Source: Burkholderia seminalis DSM 23518 (GTDB lineage Bacteria; Pseudomonadota; Gammaproteobacteria; Burkholderiales; Burkholderiaceae). From it: 64,000 bases of DNA. Of this stretch, positions 24,050-33,188 are shown one piece after another. Both the position numbers and the translations under genes were made by a program. The stretch covers positions 1 through 64,000 of the forward strand of contig NZ_CADFDK010000008.1 of assembly GCF_902832885.1 (NCBI RefSeq), given 5' to 3'. The notes under the pieces were generated by a model. It was not told the origin of the DNA, did not search any database, and saw only the letters and a program-made list of their open reading frames with translations. How positions within the stretch are numbered: the stretch's first letter is position 1; the number at the start of each line of letters is the position of its first letter.

Positions 24050-24847
24050 TCAGCCGATCTGCACTTCTTCGCGCAGGTCGTGCCAGATGTCCTTGGAAAT
24101 TTCGATGAAGCGCGTGTCGTAGCGGATCTCCGACGTGACGCGCGGGCGCGGCAGGTCGATCTCGTACACGCGCTTGAGCGTCGCGGGGCGCGCGGTCAGC
24201 ACGAACACGCGGTCGGCGAGCGCGATCGCCTCTTCGAGATCGTGCGTGACGAACACGACCGAGCCCTTGTTCGCGGACCAGAGCTGCAGCAGCTCGTCCT
24301 GCATCAGCGTGCGCGTCTGCATGTCGAGCGCGGAGAACGGCTCGTCCATCAGCAGGATTTCCGGCTGGTTGATGAAGGTCTGCGCGAGCGCGACGCGCTT
24401 CCTCATCCCGCCGGACAACTGGTGCGGGTAGTGCTTCGTGAACTTGTCGAGGCCGACCTTGCGGATCCATTCCTCGGCCTGCGCATACGCGACGTCCTTC
24501 GAGCGGCCGCGAAACAGCGGGCCCGCCGCGACGTTGTCGATCACGTTGCGCCACGGGAACACCGCGTCGGCCTGGAACACGAAGCCGATGCGCGGATCGA
24601 TCCCGTCGACCGGACGGCCCATCACGCGCACTTCGCCCGACACGGGCTTGAGCAGCCCGGTGATCAGGTTCAGCGTCGTGGACTTGCCGCAGCCGGTCGG
24701 CCCGACGATCGCGATGAACTCGCCGCGCGCGACGCTCATGCTGAAGTCGCGCAGCGCGACGGTGGCCTTGCCTTCCGGCGAAATGAAGCGGCACGACACG
24801 TTGCGAAACTCGATCGCCGGTGTGCTCGGGGAGACTGCCTGGTTCAT
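24050..24847 (-). CDS. ABC transporter ATP-binding protein (SsuB/TauB type)
   Basis: The product is 265 residues. It has Walker A GPTGCGKST (about residue 44), signature LSGGMRKRVALAQ, Walker B ILLMDEPFSALD and the switch histidine in VFVTHDLEEAI. These are the complete elements of an importer ATPase. The gene follows the binding-protein gene by about 110 bases and precedes the permease by 38. Confidence 0.92.
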   Translation of the reverse strand: MNQAVSPSTPAIEFRNVSCRFISPEGKATVALRDFSMSVARGEFIAIVGPTGCGKSTTLNLITGLLKPVSGEVRVMGRPVDGIDPRIGFVFQADAVFPWRNVIDNVAAGPLFRGRSKDVAYAQAEEWIRKVGLDKFTKHYPHQLSGGMRKRVALAQTFINQPEILLMDEPFSALDMQTRTLMQDELLQLWSANKGSVVFVTHDLEEAIALADRVFVLTARPATLKRVYEIDLPRPRVTSEIRYDTRFIEISKDIWHDLREEVQIG

Positions 24848-24958
24848 CGCATTCGTCCTGCGGGTGAAGAGGGCGTCGCAGCGTGGCGACGCCGGGCCGG
24901 CCAGCCGACCGGAACGGGGAGCGCACGGCGGCGGGATCGCCGCCGCCGGCGCCGCGCG

Positions 24959-25963
24959 TTACTTCGCGTTCACGAAATCGTTCGTGAAAGTGCGCGCGAG
25001 GTCGATGTGCTTGCCCTTCACCGACGGGTTGAACGCGGACAGCACCTTCAGCACGGTCGCCGGGCCGTCGGCCGGCATCCTGCCGTCGGCCGTATACATC
25101 GGCAGCGACGCCTTCAGCGCGGACACGTACAGCGCCTTGTCCTTCTGGTAGTCGGCCGGCATCTTCGCGGCGATGTCCTCGGCGCTGTGCGTGTGGATGA
25201 ACTGCATCGTCTTCGCGAACGCGTGCGCGAGCTTGGTCGCTTCCGCCTTGTGCGCATCGGCCCACGCGGACTGCACGTACAGGCTCGCGGCCGGGTAGGT
25301 GCCGCCGAGCGCGGCGCGCGTGCCTTCCAGCGTGCGCAGGTCGACCAGCACCTTCGCGTCGCCCATCTTCTCGAGCGCGGACACCGTCGGCTCGGTCGTC
25401 ATGCCGGCATCGATGCGGCCCTGCTTGATCGCGGCGATGAAGCTCGCGTCGGCGCCGACCGGCAGCATCGTGTACTGCGTCGACGGCACGCCGTGCTGCA
25501 GTGCAAGGTATTGCGTGAGGAAGCTCGTCGACGAGCCGAGGCCCGTCACGCCGAGCGTCTTGCCCTTCGCGTCGGCCATCGACTTGAACGTCGGCGCGGC
25601 CTTGGTCGACACCATCTCGACTTCGCCCGGCACCTGGCCGAACACGGCGATCGCCTTCACGTCCTTGCCCTTGCTCTGCAGGTCGATCGTGTGGTCGTAG
25701 AAGCCGACGACGCCCTGTACGGCGCCCGCCAGCAGCTCGTTCTCGGCGTCGACGCCGGCCGGCTGCGACAGCAGCTCGACATCGAGCCCTTCGGCCTTGA
25801 AGTAGCCGAGCTCCTGCGTGAGCCGCGCGGGCAGGTAGATCAGCTTCGCGATCCCGCCGACCATGATCGTGATCTTGCCGCCGTCGTCGGCGAAAGCGGG
25901 GTGAGCGGCAAGCGCGCAGCTCAGGCTGGCTGCCACGGCGAGGGTGCGCAGGATGGGTCGCAT
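24959..25963 (-). CDS. ABC transporter periplasmic substrate-binding protein (NMT1/SsuA-like)
   Basis: The product is 334 residues with a signal peptide (LAVAASLSCALAAHPAFA). The fold of the NMT1/SsuA group shows in KITIMVGGIAKLIYLPARLT, YFKAEGLDVEL, GKTLGVTGLGSSTSF and GRIDAGMTTEP. The start at 25963 has CGGAGACG upstream; an ATG 18 codons earlier lacks a signal-peptide-like beginning. Ligands in this group include sulfonates, nitrate, taurine and thiamine precursors; I cannot decide among them. It is the first gene of the five-gene operon. Confidence 0.9.
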   Translation of the reverse strand: MRPILRTLAVAASLSCALAAHPAFADDGGKITIMVGGIAKLIYLPARLTQELGYFKAEGLDVELLSQPAGVDAENELLAGAVQGVVGFYDHTIDLQSKGKDVKAIAVFGQVPGEVEMVSTKAAPTFKSMADAKGKTLGVTGLGSSTSFLTQYLALQHGVPSTQYTMLPVGADASFIAAIKQGRIDAGMTTEPTVSALEKMGDAKVLVDLRTLEGTRAALGGTYPAASLYVQSAWADAHKAEATKLAHAFAKTMQFIHTHSAEDIAAKMPADYQKDKALYVSALKASLPMYTADGRMPADGPATVLKVLSAFNPSVKGKHIDLARTFTNDFVNAK

Positions 25964-26105
25964 CGGGTCGTCTCCGTTCGTTGTATTCGTCTGGCGCGAT
26001 GCGTGCTGCATCGTCACGACGAGTATAGGGACGCGAAACCTTCCGCTACCTTTCGCGGGCCGGCGATTCCTTTAGGGGTTTTCCAGCAACGGGGGCCGGA
26101 TGCGG

Positions 26106-26888
26106 CTAGCGCCAGCCGGTCAGCGTCCGCCCCATCGCATCGAGCCCCATGTCGAACAGGTGCGACACGAACGGCACGAGGTTCGGGATCATCAGTTGCA
26201 CGAGCAACAGCCCGACGAGCATCGTGACGGGGAAGCCGACCTGGAATACGCCGATCTGCGGCGCCGCGCGGTTCAGGATGCCGAGCGCGAGGTTCGCGAT
26301 CAGCAGCGCGGTGACGACCGGCAGCGCGAGCAGCAGCCCCATCTCGAACACGGTCGCGCCGAACGCGGCGAGCGTGCGCCAGCCTGGCGCGTGCAGCAGG
26401 TCGGCCGACACCGGCAGCGACTGGAACGATGCGGCGAGCGCCGCGAACACCTGCAGGTGGCCGTCCACCGCGAGGAACGCGAGCATCGCGATCGCGTTCA
26501 GGAAGCGGCCCAGCACCGGTGTCGCCCCGTTCGAATGCGGATCGAAGAAAGTCGCGAAACCGAGCCCCATCGACAGCCCGATGAAGTCGCCGGCCGCCTC
26601 GACGGCCGCGAACACGAGCTGCATCGTGAAGCCCATCGCGATGCCGATCAGGAACTGCGTGACGACGATCCAGATGCCCTGCGCGGAGAACACGGTGACG
26701 TCCGGCATCGCGCCGAGCGTCGGCGCGACGACCAGCGCCATGAACGCGGCAATGCCGATCTTCACGCGCACGGGCACCGACGCGTGGCCGACGACGGGCG
26801 CCGTCGCGACGAGCGCGAGCATCCGCACGAACGGCCACAGGAAGGCGGTGAGCCAGCCGTTGAGCTGCGCGTAGGTAACCGAGAACAT
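26106..26888 (-). CDS. fliR: flagellar export gate protein FliR
   Basis: The product is 260 residues, polytopic, with the family start MFSVTYAQLNGWLTAFLWPF, the central GFTMQLVFAAVEAAGDFIG and LPVVTALLIANLALGILNR. With FliP and FliQ it forms the core channel of the flagellar type III secretion gate. The start codon gives standard length. It is the last gene of the fliLMNOPQR run, 23 bases after fliQ. Confidence 0.95.
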   Translation of the reverse strand: MFSVTYAQLNGWLTAFLWPFVRMLALVATAPVVGHASVPVRVKIGIAAFMALVVAPTLGAMPDVTVFSAQGIWIVVTQFLIGIAMGFTMQLVFAAVEAAGDFIGLSMGLGFATFFDPHSNGATPVLGRFLNAIAMLAFLAVDGHLQVFAALAASFQSLPVSADLLHAPGWRTLAAFGATVFEMGLLLALPVVTALLIANLALGILNRAAPQIGVFQVGFPVTMLVGLLLVQLMIPNLVPFVSHLFDMGLDAMGRTLTGWR

Positions 26889-26911
26889 GGCCGCCGGGCG
26901 GTGCGCGCGGC

Positions 26912-27184
26912 TCAGCCGGCGCCGAGCGTCGCGACGTGCAGCAGCGTCTGGCGCAGGTAGTCGAGCATCGTCGTCAGCATCCACGGGCCGGCGATCACGA
27001 GCGTCGCGGCGACCGCGAGCAGCTTCGGGATGAACGACAGCGTCGATTCGTTGATCTGCGTCGCGGCCTGGAACAGGCTCACGACGAGGCCGACCACGAG
27101 CGCGACCAGCAGCAGCGGGGCCGCGAGCAGCAGGCCGATCATCATCGCCTGGTGCGCGAGGGTCATCACTTGTTCGGGCGTCAT
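26912..27184 (-). CDS. fliQ: flagellar export gate protein FliQ
   Basis: The product is 90 residues with two membrane helices. Typical sequence: MTPEQVMTLAHQAMMIGLLL, then FQAATQINESTLSFIPK. Four FliQ subunits pack against FliP5R1 in the export gate. It is placed between fliP and fliR as in other Burkholderia. Confidence 0.95.
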   Translation of the reverse strand: MTPEQVMTLAHQAMMIGLLLAAPLLLVALVVGLVVSLFQAATQINESTLSFIPKLLAVAATLVIAGPWMLTTMLDYLRQTLLHVATLGAG

Positions 27185-27203
27185 CGCGCGAATCCTCCGC
27201 CGC

Positions 27204-27965
27204 TTACGTGAAGCTCTGCGCGAGCGAGCCGATCAGCAGCTGCCAGCCGTCGACCAGCACGAACAGCATCAGCTTGAACGGCAGCGACACGGTGGACGGC
27301 GACACCATCATCATCCCCATCGACATCAGCACGCTCGCGACGACCATGTCGATGATCAGGAACGGGATGAAGACCGTGAAGCCGATCTGGAAGCCGGTCT
27401 TCAGTTCGCTCGTGACGAACGCGGGCACCAGCAGCGACAGCGGCACGTCCTCGGGGCCCTGCATCGGCGCGGCCTTCGAGATCTTCGCGAACAGCGCGAG
27501 ATCGGTCTCGCGGGTCTGCTTCAGCATGAAGGTCTTGAACGGCGCGACGCCGCGCTGCACGGCCTGCTCCATCGGCATCGAGCCGTCGGAGAACGGCTTG
27601 TAGCCGTCGTTGTACGCACGGTCGAGCACCGGCGACATCACGAAGAAGGTGAGGAACATCGCGAGGCCGACGAGCACCTGGTTCGGCGGCGTCGTCGCGG
27701 TGCCGAGCGCCTGGCGCAGCAGCGACAGCACGATGATGATGCGCGTGAAGCTCGTCATCATCAGCAGCATCGCCGGCAGGAACGACAGCATCGTGAGCAG
27801 CAGCATCGTCTGCACGCTCAGCGAATAGGTGGTGCCGCCGTGCGGGCCCGGGCTCGCGTTGAACGCGGGCAGGCCGTTCGCCTGCGCGCAGGCGAGCGCC
27901 GGGGCGAGGCAGAGGATCAGCACGGGCGCGACGCGCGCCGCGCGACGCAGGAATGCGTGTTTCAT
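27204..27965 (-). CDS. fliP: flagellar export gate protein FliP
   Basis: The product is 253 residues with a cleavable signal peptide (ending LACAQA), as known for FliP. Signature stretches are [30 protein letters not shown] and [20 protein letters not shown]. It forms the pentameric core of the flagellar export gate. It lies 36 bases after fliO. Confidence 0.96.
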   Translation of the reverse strand: MKHAFLRRAARVAPVLILCLAPALACAQANGLPAFNASPGPHGGTTYSLSVQTMLLLTMLSFLPAMLLMMTSFTRIIIVLSLLRQALGTATTPPNQVLVGLAMFLTFFVMSPVLDRAYNDGYKPFSDGSMPMEQAVQRGVAPFKTFMLKQTRETDLALFAKISKAAPMQGPEDVPLSLLVPAFVTSELKTGFQIGFTVFIPFLIIDMVVASVLMSMGMMMVSPSTVSLPFKLMLFVLVDGWQLLIGSLAQSFT

Positions 27966-28001
27966 CGGAATGCGGAGACGGAAAGAGGGCGCGGCGCCAT
28001 G

Positions 28002-28574
28002 TCAGCGGTCCTTGCCGCGACCGAGGCGCTTCACGGCTTCGCCCGCGAGCGCGTCGCGGAACCGCGAGCCGAACGTGCCGGGCAGGCCGCCGTCGGACGG
28101 GTTGCCGCTGGCGGGCGCGTCGGCCGAAGCCGGCGCCGCTGCAGTGGCCGAAGCCGAGCCGGCCGGCAGCGTATGCAGCAGGCGCACGCTGCCCGGCGCG
28201 ACGCCGAGCACGAGCCAGGTGTCGCCGATCTCGACGATCGTCGCGTTTTCCTTCGCGCCGACCGCGACGCTCGACACGACTTTCAGCGGGCCGCCGCGCC
28301 GCGCGGGCTGGAAGCCGAAGCGGCGCGCGAGCCACGCGCATGCGAACACGAGGCCGATCACGACCGCGAGCCCGACGAGCGTCTGCAGCACCGCGCCGAT
28401 GCCGAGCGACGGCGCGGCCGAGCCGACCATCACGCTCGATGCGATCGAGCCGGCATGGTTCACCGCGTTCATGTCGGCGGCCCCGGCCGGCGTGCACGCG
28501 AGCGATGCGGCGACGGCAGGCGCCGCCGCTGCAATCGCGTTGCGCACGCGGCGGCCGGGCTTCACGACGGTCAT
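28002..28574 (-). CDS. fliO: flagellar biosynthesis protein FliO
   Basis: The product is 190 residues. An N-terminal signal-like segment is followed by one membrane helix (VLQTLVGLAVVIGLVFACAW) and a small FliO domain (LKVVSSVAVGAKENATIVEI, GDTWLVLGVAPGSVRLLH). It acts as a chaperone for FliP assembly. The start codon overlaps the fliN stop (ATGA). The C-terminal region is longer and more disordered than in enteric FliO. Confidence 0.9.
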   Translation of the reverse strand: MTVVKPGRRVRNAIAAAAPAVAASLACTPAGAADMNAVNHAGSIASSVMVGSAAPSLGIGAVLQTLVGLAVVIGLVFACAWLARRFGFQPARRGGPLKVVSSVAVGAKENATIVEIGDTWLVLGVAPGSVRLLHTLPAGSASATAAAPASADAPASGNPSDGGLPGTFGSRFRDALAGEAVKRLGRGKDR

Positions 28575-29062
28575 CGATTCAGCTTCCGGATGCGTTCGGC
28601 CGGCGTGATGATGTCGGTCAGGCGGATGCCGAACTTGTCGTTGACGACCACGACCTCGCCCTGCGCGATCAGGCAGCCGTTCACGAGCACGTCCATCGGC
28701 TCGCCGGCGAGGCCGTCGAGCTCGACGACGGAACCCTGCGCGAGCTGCAGCAGGTTGCGGATCGCGATCTTCGTGCGGCCGAGCTCCACGGTCATCTTGA
28801 CCGGGATGTCGAGGATCATCTCGATGTCGTTGTGCGTCGAGCTCGCGGCGGCCTTCGACAGCGGCTGGAACACGCCGGCGCCCGTCGCGCCCGCCTGCAC
28901 CGGCTGCTGGTTCTGCTCGGCGAGTGCGGCCGCCCAGTCGTCCAGGCCGGGATCTTCCTCCGCCGCGGCCGGGGCCGCCTGCGCGTCGCCGGCCGAAGCC
29001 GCGAGGGCCGCGTCGGCCATCGCCTGGATGTCGTCGTCGGGCGTCTGGTTCAGCTCACTCAT
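28571..29062 (-). CDS. fliN: flagellar motor switch protein FliN
   Basis: The product is 163 residues. A variable Ala/Pro-rich N-terminal half leads into the SpoA/C-ring domain (ILDIPVKMTVELGRTKIAIR, LLQLAQGSVVELDGLAGEPM, VNGCLIAQGEVVVVNDKFGI). The ATG at 29062 was preferred over an upstream GTG because AGGAAGG sits correctly before it; it overlaps the fliM end by 8 bases. It is part of the switch complex that sets rotation direction. Confidence 0.95.
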   Translation of the reverse strand: MSELNQTPDDDIQAMADAALAASAGDAQAAPAAAEEDPGLDDWAAALAEQNQQPVQAGATGAGVFQPLSKAAASSTHNDIEMILDIPVKMTVELGRTKIAIRNLLQLAQGSVVELDGLAGEPMDVLVNGCLIAQGEVVVVNDKFGIRLTDIITPAERIRKLNR

Positions 29063-30053
29063 ATCCACCTTCCTTCATCGTATCGCCCGCGCTGATCATC
29101 TTCTGCACGCGCAATGCGTATTGACCATTGAAAATTCCGTAGCCGCATTCCATCACCGGCACGCCGTCGACCTTCGCGGTGATCGTGTCCTCGATCTCCA
29201 GCGGCAGCACGTCGCCCGCGCGCAGGTTCAGGATCTTCTCGAAGGTCGACGAGATCTCGGCGAGATTCGCGGTCAGCTCGACCTCGGCGGCCTGCACCTG
29301 CTGCGACAGCACGCGCACCCAGCGGCGGTCGACTTCGAGCGCCTCGCCCTGGATCGGCGACGCGAGCACGTCGCGGATCGGCTCGACCATCGAATACGGC
29401 ATGCAGATGTGCAGCGTGCCGCCCGTCGGCCCGAACTCGATCGAGAACTGCGTGACGATCACGATCTCGTTCGGCGTCGCGACGTTCGCGAACTGCGTGT
29501 GCATTTCCGAGCGCACGAATTCGAACTGCAGCGGCCGCACGCTCTTCCATGCGGTCGTGTAGTGCTCGAACACGAGGTTCAGCAGCTTGCCGATGATCCG
29601 CTGCTCGGTGGCCGTGAAATCGCGGCCCTCGACGCGCGTGTGGAAGCGCCCGTCGCCGCCGAACAGGTTGTCGACGACGAAGAACACGAGGTTCGGGTCG
29701 AACACGAACAGCGACGTGCCGCGCAGCGGCTTCACGTGCACCAGGTTCAGGTTCGTCGGGATCGGCAGGTTGCGGGTGAACTCGCTGTACTTCTGCACCT
29801 TCACCTGGCTGACGGAGATTTCCGCCGTGCGCCGCATGAAGTTGAAGATGCCGATCCGCAGCAGGCGCGCGAAGCGGTCGTTGATGATCTCGAGGCCGGG
29901 CATCCGGCCGCGGACGATCCGCTCCTGCGTCGCGATGTTGTAGGGGCGGACGCCCGATGTGTCGCGCTGCTCGTCGACCGAATCGGCTTCGCCCGTGACG
30001 CCCTTGAGGAGGGCATCGACCTCCTCCTGGGACATGAACTCCTGGTGACCCAT
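29055..30053 (-). CDS. fliM: flagellar motor switch protein FliM
   Basis: The product is 332 residues. The conserved CheY-binding peptide at the start reads FMSQEEVDALLKGVTGE; the middle domain has VHVKPLRGTSLFVFDPNLVF and FFVVDNLFGGDG, and the C-terminal SpoA domain has LNLRAGDVLPLEI. It binds CheY-P and links to FliG and FliN. ATG at 30053 has AAAGGAG upstream; an internal ATG at 30035 is possible. Confidence 0.96.
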   Translation of the reverse strand: MGHQEFMSQEEVDALLKGVTGEADSVDEQRDTSGVRPYNIATQERIVRGRMPGLEIINDRFARLLRIGIFNFMRRTAEISVSQVKVQKYSEFTRNLPIPTNLNLVHVKPLRGTSLFVFDPNLVFFVVDNLFGGDGRFHTRVEGRDFTATEQRIIGKLLNLVFEHYTTAWKSVRPLQFEFVRSEMHTQFANVATPNEIVIVTQFSIEFGPTGGTLHICMPYSMVEPIRDVLASPIQGEALEVDRRWVRVLSQQVQAAEVELTANLAEISSTFEKILNLRAGDVLPLEIEDTITAKVDGVPVMECGYGIFNGQYALRVQKMISAGDTMKEGGYE

Positions 30054-30075
30054 ACGCGCTCCTTTGGCGGCCGCG

Positions 30076-30579
30076 TTACTGGACGACGAATTCGGTGAAC
30101 AGCACGTCGTCGACCTTCGCGCGCTGGTTGCCCGGCTGCGTCGGCTGCTCGATCAGGTCCCGCAGTTCCTTCGCGAGCGAGCGTTTGCCGTCCGGCGTCG
30201 CGAGTTCCTCGGGATGCTTGTTCGACAGCGCGAGCAGGATCCGGCTGCGGATCTCCGGCATCCGCGCGGTCAGTTGCTCCTGCGCCTTCGGATCGGTGAG
30301 CTTCAGCGACAGGCCGACGCGCAGGTAGTGCTGCATGCCGTCGTCGGACTGCAGGTTCACGGTCAGCGGGTCGAGCGGGAAGAACACCGGCGCGGCCAGC
30401 GGCGGCGGCTCGGCCGGCGCGCTCGCATGGCCGACGCCCGCCTTGCTCAGGAACACGTACATGCCGCCGGCGGCGGCGGCAGCCGCGCCCAGCGCGATGA
30501 CGGCGATGAGCGCGATGCGCTTGAACTTGCCGGACGAAGCCGGCTTGTCGGCGGTCGGGTTTGCAGTCGTGGAGGCCAT
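30076..30579 (-). CDS. fliL: flagellar basal body-associated protein FliL
   Basis: The product is 167 residues. A short cytoplasmic head, one membrane helix (IALIAVIALGAAAAAAGGMY), a Pro-rich linker, and a periplasmic domain with FFPLDPLTVNLQSDDGMQHY that ends with VLFTEFVVQ, as is typical. FliL supports the stator. It is the first gene of the fliLMNOPQR operon. An ATG 11 codons upstream is less likely. Confidence 0.95.
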   Translation of the reverse strand: MASTTANPTADKPASSGKFKRIALIAVIALGAAAAAAGGMYVFLSKAGVGHASAPAEPPPLAAPVFFPLDPLTVNLQSDDGMQHYLRVGLSLKLTDPKAQEQLTARMPEIRSRILLALSNKHPEELATPDGKRSLAKELRDLIEQPTQPGNQRAKVDDVLFTEFVVQ

Positions 30580-30763
30580 GTGAATGCGTGCGTGATGTCT
30601 CGTAGCATGCATTGTTCGGCATCCGGGCCGAGCCCGATGGGCGGAAAAGAGGGGGGATTTGCGGCTATCTCAGCCGATTGTCGGCCGGATGCTGGGCAGC
30701 GGGGCCGGCGGAGCGCGGCGGGACGGCGCGCCGGGCGGGCGTCGGCCGGCCGGCGCGGGGGTG

Positions 30764-31486
30764 TCAGATCGGCAGCAGCGTGAGCAGCGGCGCGATCAGC
30801 ACCATCGCGACGCCCGCGATCATCATCGTCAGGCTCGACACGACGCCTTCCTCGCTGCCGATCTCGCGCGCCTTCGCGGTGCCCACGCCGTGGGCGGCCG
30901 CGCCGAACAGCGCGCCGCGCGCGAGCCGGGTGCGCATCGGCACGAGTGCGAGCACGAGCTCGCCGAGCAGCATCCCGCAGAGGCCGGTCGCGATCACGAA
31001 GAGGGCCGTGAGGTCCTTCGGCGCGTGGATCTTGTCCGACACGGCGAGCGCGAACGGCGTCGACACCGAGCGCGTCATCAGCGAGCGCTGCAGCTCGGGC
31101 GACAGGTGCAGCAGCTTCGCGAGCAGCAGCGACCCGCATACGCCCGCGGTGATCCCGACCGCGACGCCGACCGACAGCGACAGCCAGTGGCGGCGGATCA
31201 GGTCGCGATATTCATAGATCGGCACCGCGAACGCGATCGTCGCCGGGCCGAGCAGCCACATCAGCCAGCGCGTATCGCGGAAGTAGACCGAATACGGGAT
31301 GCCGGTCAGCAGCACCAGCAGCACCAGCACGCCCGGCACGAACACGAGCGGCGAGAACAGCAGCGTCTTCTTGTACGCATAGAGCCGCTTCGACACGAAG
31401 TACAGCACGACCGTCAGCACGAAGCAGCCGAGGGAGATCGCGGTGTTCACGCGGTCGGCGGGCAGGTTCGATAGCGCGGCGAGCAT
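30764..31486 (-). CDS. lrgB: LrgB/CidB family membrane protein
   Basis: The product is 240 residues with multiple helices. Family blocks: MTRSVSTPFALAVSDKI, FVIATGLCGMLLGELVL, ARGALFGAAAHGVGTAKARE. LrgB and CidB proteins work with small holin-like LrgA/CidA proteins to control murein hydrolase activity or export overflow metabolites such as pyruvate. It follows lrgA by 13 bases; the divergent LysR gene is the likely regulator. Confidence 0.92.
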   Translation of the reverse strand: MLAALSNLPADRVNTAISLGCFVLTVVLYFVSKRLYAYKKTLLFSPLVFVPGVLVLLVLLTGIPYSVYFRDTRWLMWLLGPATIAFAVPIYEYRDLIRRHWLSLSVGVAVGITAGVCGSLLLAKLLHLSPELQRSLMTRSVSTPFALAVSDKIHAPKDLTALFVIATGLCGMLLGELVLALVPMRTRLARGALFGAAAHGVGTAKAREIGSEEGVVSSLTMMIAGVAMVLIAPLLTLLPI

Positions 31487-31499
31487 GGTCGGCTCCGGC

Positions 31500-31976
31500 T
31501 CAGTGCGCGGACACGGCGCTCAGGCGCGCGCGGCGGCGTTCGGCGAACACGCGCTGCGCGGCGAACCGGCGTTCGAGCTTCGCGGCGAGATCGACCGCGA
31601 CGGCCACCGCCACCATCACGAACGCGGTGCCGGCGAGCATCACCAGCGCGATGCGCCAGCCGTCCTCGCGGAACAGCCCGCCGTACTGCACGGCCGCGAC
31701 GGCGGCCGGCACGAAGAACAGCAGCATGTCGGACAGCAGCCAGTTCGCGCCGTCCTTCACCCACGCGGGCGCGACGCGGCCCGAGAACAGCAGCACGAGG
31801 AGCACCGCGAGGCCGATCACGCCGGACGGAATCGGCAGGCCGATCTTGCGCACGGCCCAGTCGACGGCCATCCACAGCGCGCCGAGCGCGGCGGCCTGCA
31901 GCGCAATCCGGCCCGTATGCGCAAGGCTGCCCGAAGCGGCAGGGCGGGCGGCGGCAGCGGCGATCGGCTTGGTCAT
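31500..31976 (-). CDS. lrgA: CidA/LrgA holin-like protein
   Basis: The product is about 158 residues with four helices. It has LPIPSGVIGLAVLLVLLFSG and WLLSDMLLFFVPAAVAAVQY, the family core. The ATG at 31976 has GGAG 7 bases upstream; an ATG four codons earlier is also open. The C-terminal Arg-rich tail (RRRARLSAVSAH) is longer than in most homologues. First gene of the lrgAB pair, divergent from the LysR gene. Confidence 0.9.
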   Translation of the reverse strand: MTKPIAAAAARPAASGSLAHTGRIALQAAALGALWMAVDWAVRKIGLPIPSGVIGLAVLLVLLFSGRVAPAWVKDGANWLLSDMLLFFVPAAVAAVQYGGLFREDGWRIALVMLAGTAFVMVAVAVAVDLAAKLERRFAAQRVFAERRRARLSAVSAH

Positions 31977-32117
31977 GGCGGGCTCCATACGGAATAGTGC
32001 GTCGATGGTGTGAGTATAGGGTTTCCCCTAACCATAAATAAAATGACTTGTCTCTATCCTTATCATTCCAATTCGGAATTCGGTTTGGGCTTTCCGCACC
32101 AATTTGGGGAGATATCG

Positions 32118-33044
32118 ATGGAATTGCGCGCGCTGCGGTACTTCGTCGAGGTGGTTCGCCAGCAGAGCTTCACGGCGGCGGCCGACAAGCTGTTCGTCAC
32201 GCAGCCGACCATCAGCAAGATGGTGAAGGCGCTCGAGGACGAGATCGGTTCGCCGCTGCTGCTGCGCGACGGCCGCCAGATGGTGCTGACCGATGCGGGG
32301 CGGATCGTGTTCCAGCGCGGCCAGGACGTGCTCGCCGCGCAGGCGCAGCTGCAGTCGGAGCTGAACGATCTCGGCACGCTCGGCCGCGGCGAGCTGACGA
32401 TCGGCATCCCGCCGCTCGGCGGCTCGCTGTTCACGCCGATCATCGCCGCATACAAGCAGCGCTATCCGAACATCGAGCTGAAGCTGTTCGAACAGGGCGC
32501 ACGGATGATCGAGGCCGCGCTGACGTCGGGCGAGCTGGAGCTCGGCGGGTTGCTGGAGCCGGTCGATCCCGGCACGTTCGAGCGGCTGCCGATGGTGCGC
32601 GCGCCGCTGTGGCTCGTCGCGCCGCGCGAGTCGCGCTGGGAGGACCACGCGGCCGTGCCGCTCGCCGACCTGGCGCGCGAGTCGTTCGTGTTCTATGCGG
32701 AGAGCCTCGCGCTGCACGACGCGGTGCTCGATGCGTGCCGGCAGGCGGGCTTCACGCCGTCGATCGTGAGCCGCAGCGGCCACTGGGATTTCATGGCCGC
32801 GCTCGTGCATGCGGGCGTCGGCATCGCGCTGCTGCCCGAGCCGTATTGCCGGCGGCTCGACGTGGGCCAGTTCACGTGCCGGCCGATCGTCGAGCCGGAA
32901 ATCACGTGGGCGATCGCGCTCGGCTGGCTGAAGAAGGGCTACCTGTCGCACGCGGCGCGTGCGTGGCTCGACGTCGCGCGGGCGACGCTGCCGATCGCGC
33001 CCGGCGACGATCTGGCGTTCGGCGGGCTGCGGGCGCGGGAGTGA
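32118..33044 (+). CDS. LysR-family transcriptional regulator (CidR-like)
   Basis: The product is 308 residues. The winged HTH is at residues 1-60 (RYFVEVVRQQSFTAAADKLF, VTQPTISKMVKALEDEIGSP) and a periplasmic-binding-like effector domain follows (GELTIGIPPLGGSLFTPIIA). The ATG at 32118 has GGGGAG upstream. It is divergent from lrgAB with a 141-base A/T-rich spacer. LysR proteins beside cid/lrg genes usually activate them in response to weak-acid metabolites; the same role is inferred here. Confidence 0.92.
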   Translation: MELRALRYFVEVVRQQSFTAAADKLFVTQPTISKMVKALEDEIGSPLLLRDGRQMVLTDAGRIVFQRGQDVLAAQAQLQSELNDLGTLGRGELTIGIPPLGGSLFTPIIAAYKQRYPNIELKLFEQGARMIEAALTSGELELGGLLEPVDPGTFERLPMVRAPLWLVAPRESRWEDHAAVPLADLARESFVFYAESLALHDAVLDACRQAGFTPSIVSRSGHWDFMAALVHAGVGIALLPEPYCRRLDVGQFTCRPIVEPEITWAIALGWLKKGYLSHAARAWLDVARATLPIAPGDDLAFGGLRARE

Positions 33045-33188
33045 CGGCCGGCCCTGCGTGCGGCGCGATCAGACGTGTCGAATCGGACCCGGATACCGGG
33101 CCACCGTGGGGTCGTGCGTGAGTGGCGTGATGCCTTCCGACGTCACCTGGGCAACCAGCAGCCGGTCGAACGGGTCGCGATGCCGCCC

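Noticed and set aside
27030-30098. A 1022-codon open frame on the plus strand across the fli operon
   Set aside because: Antisense to fliM, fliN, fliO and fliP, which all match known proteins; the translation is Arg/His/Gln-rich and meaningless.
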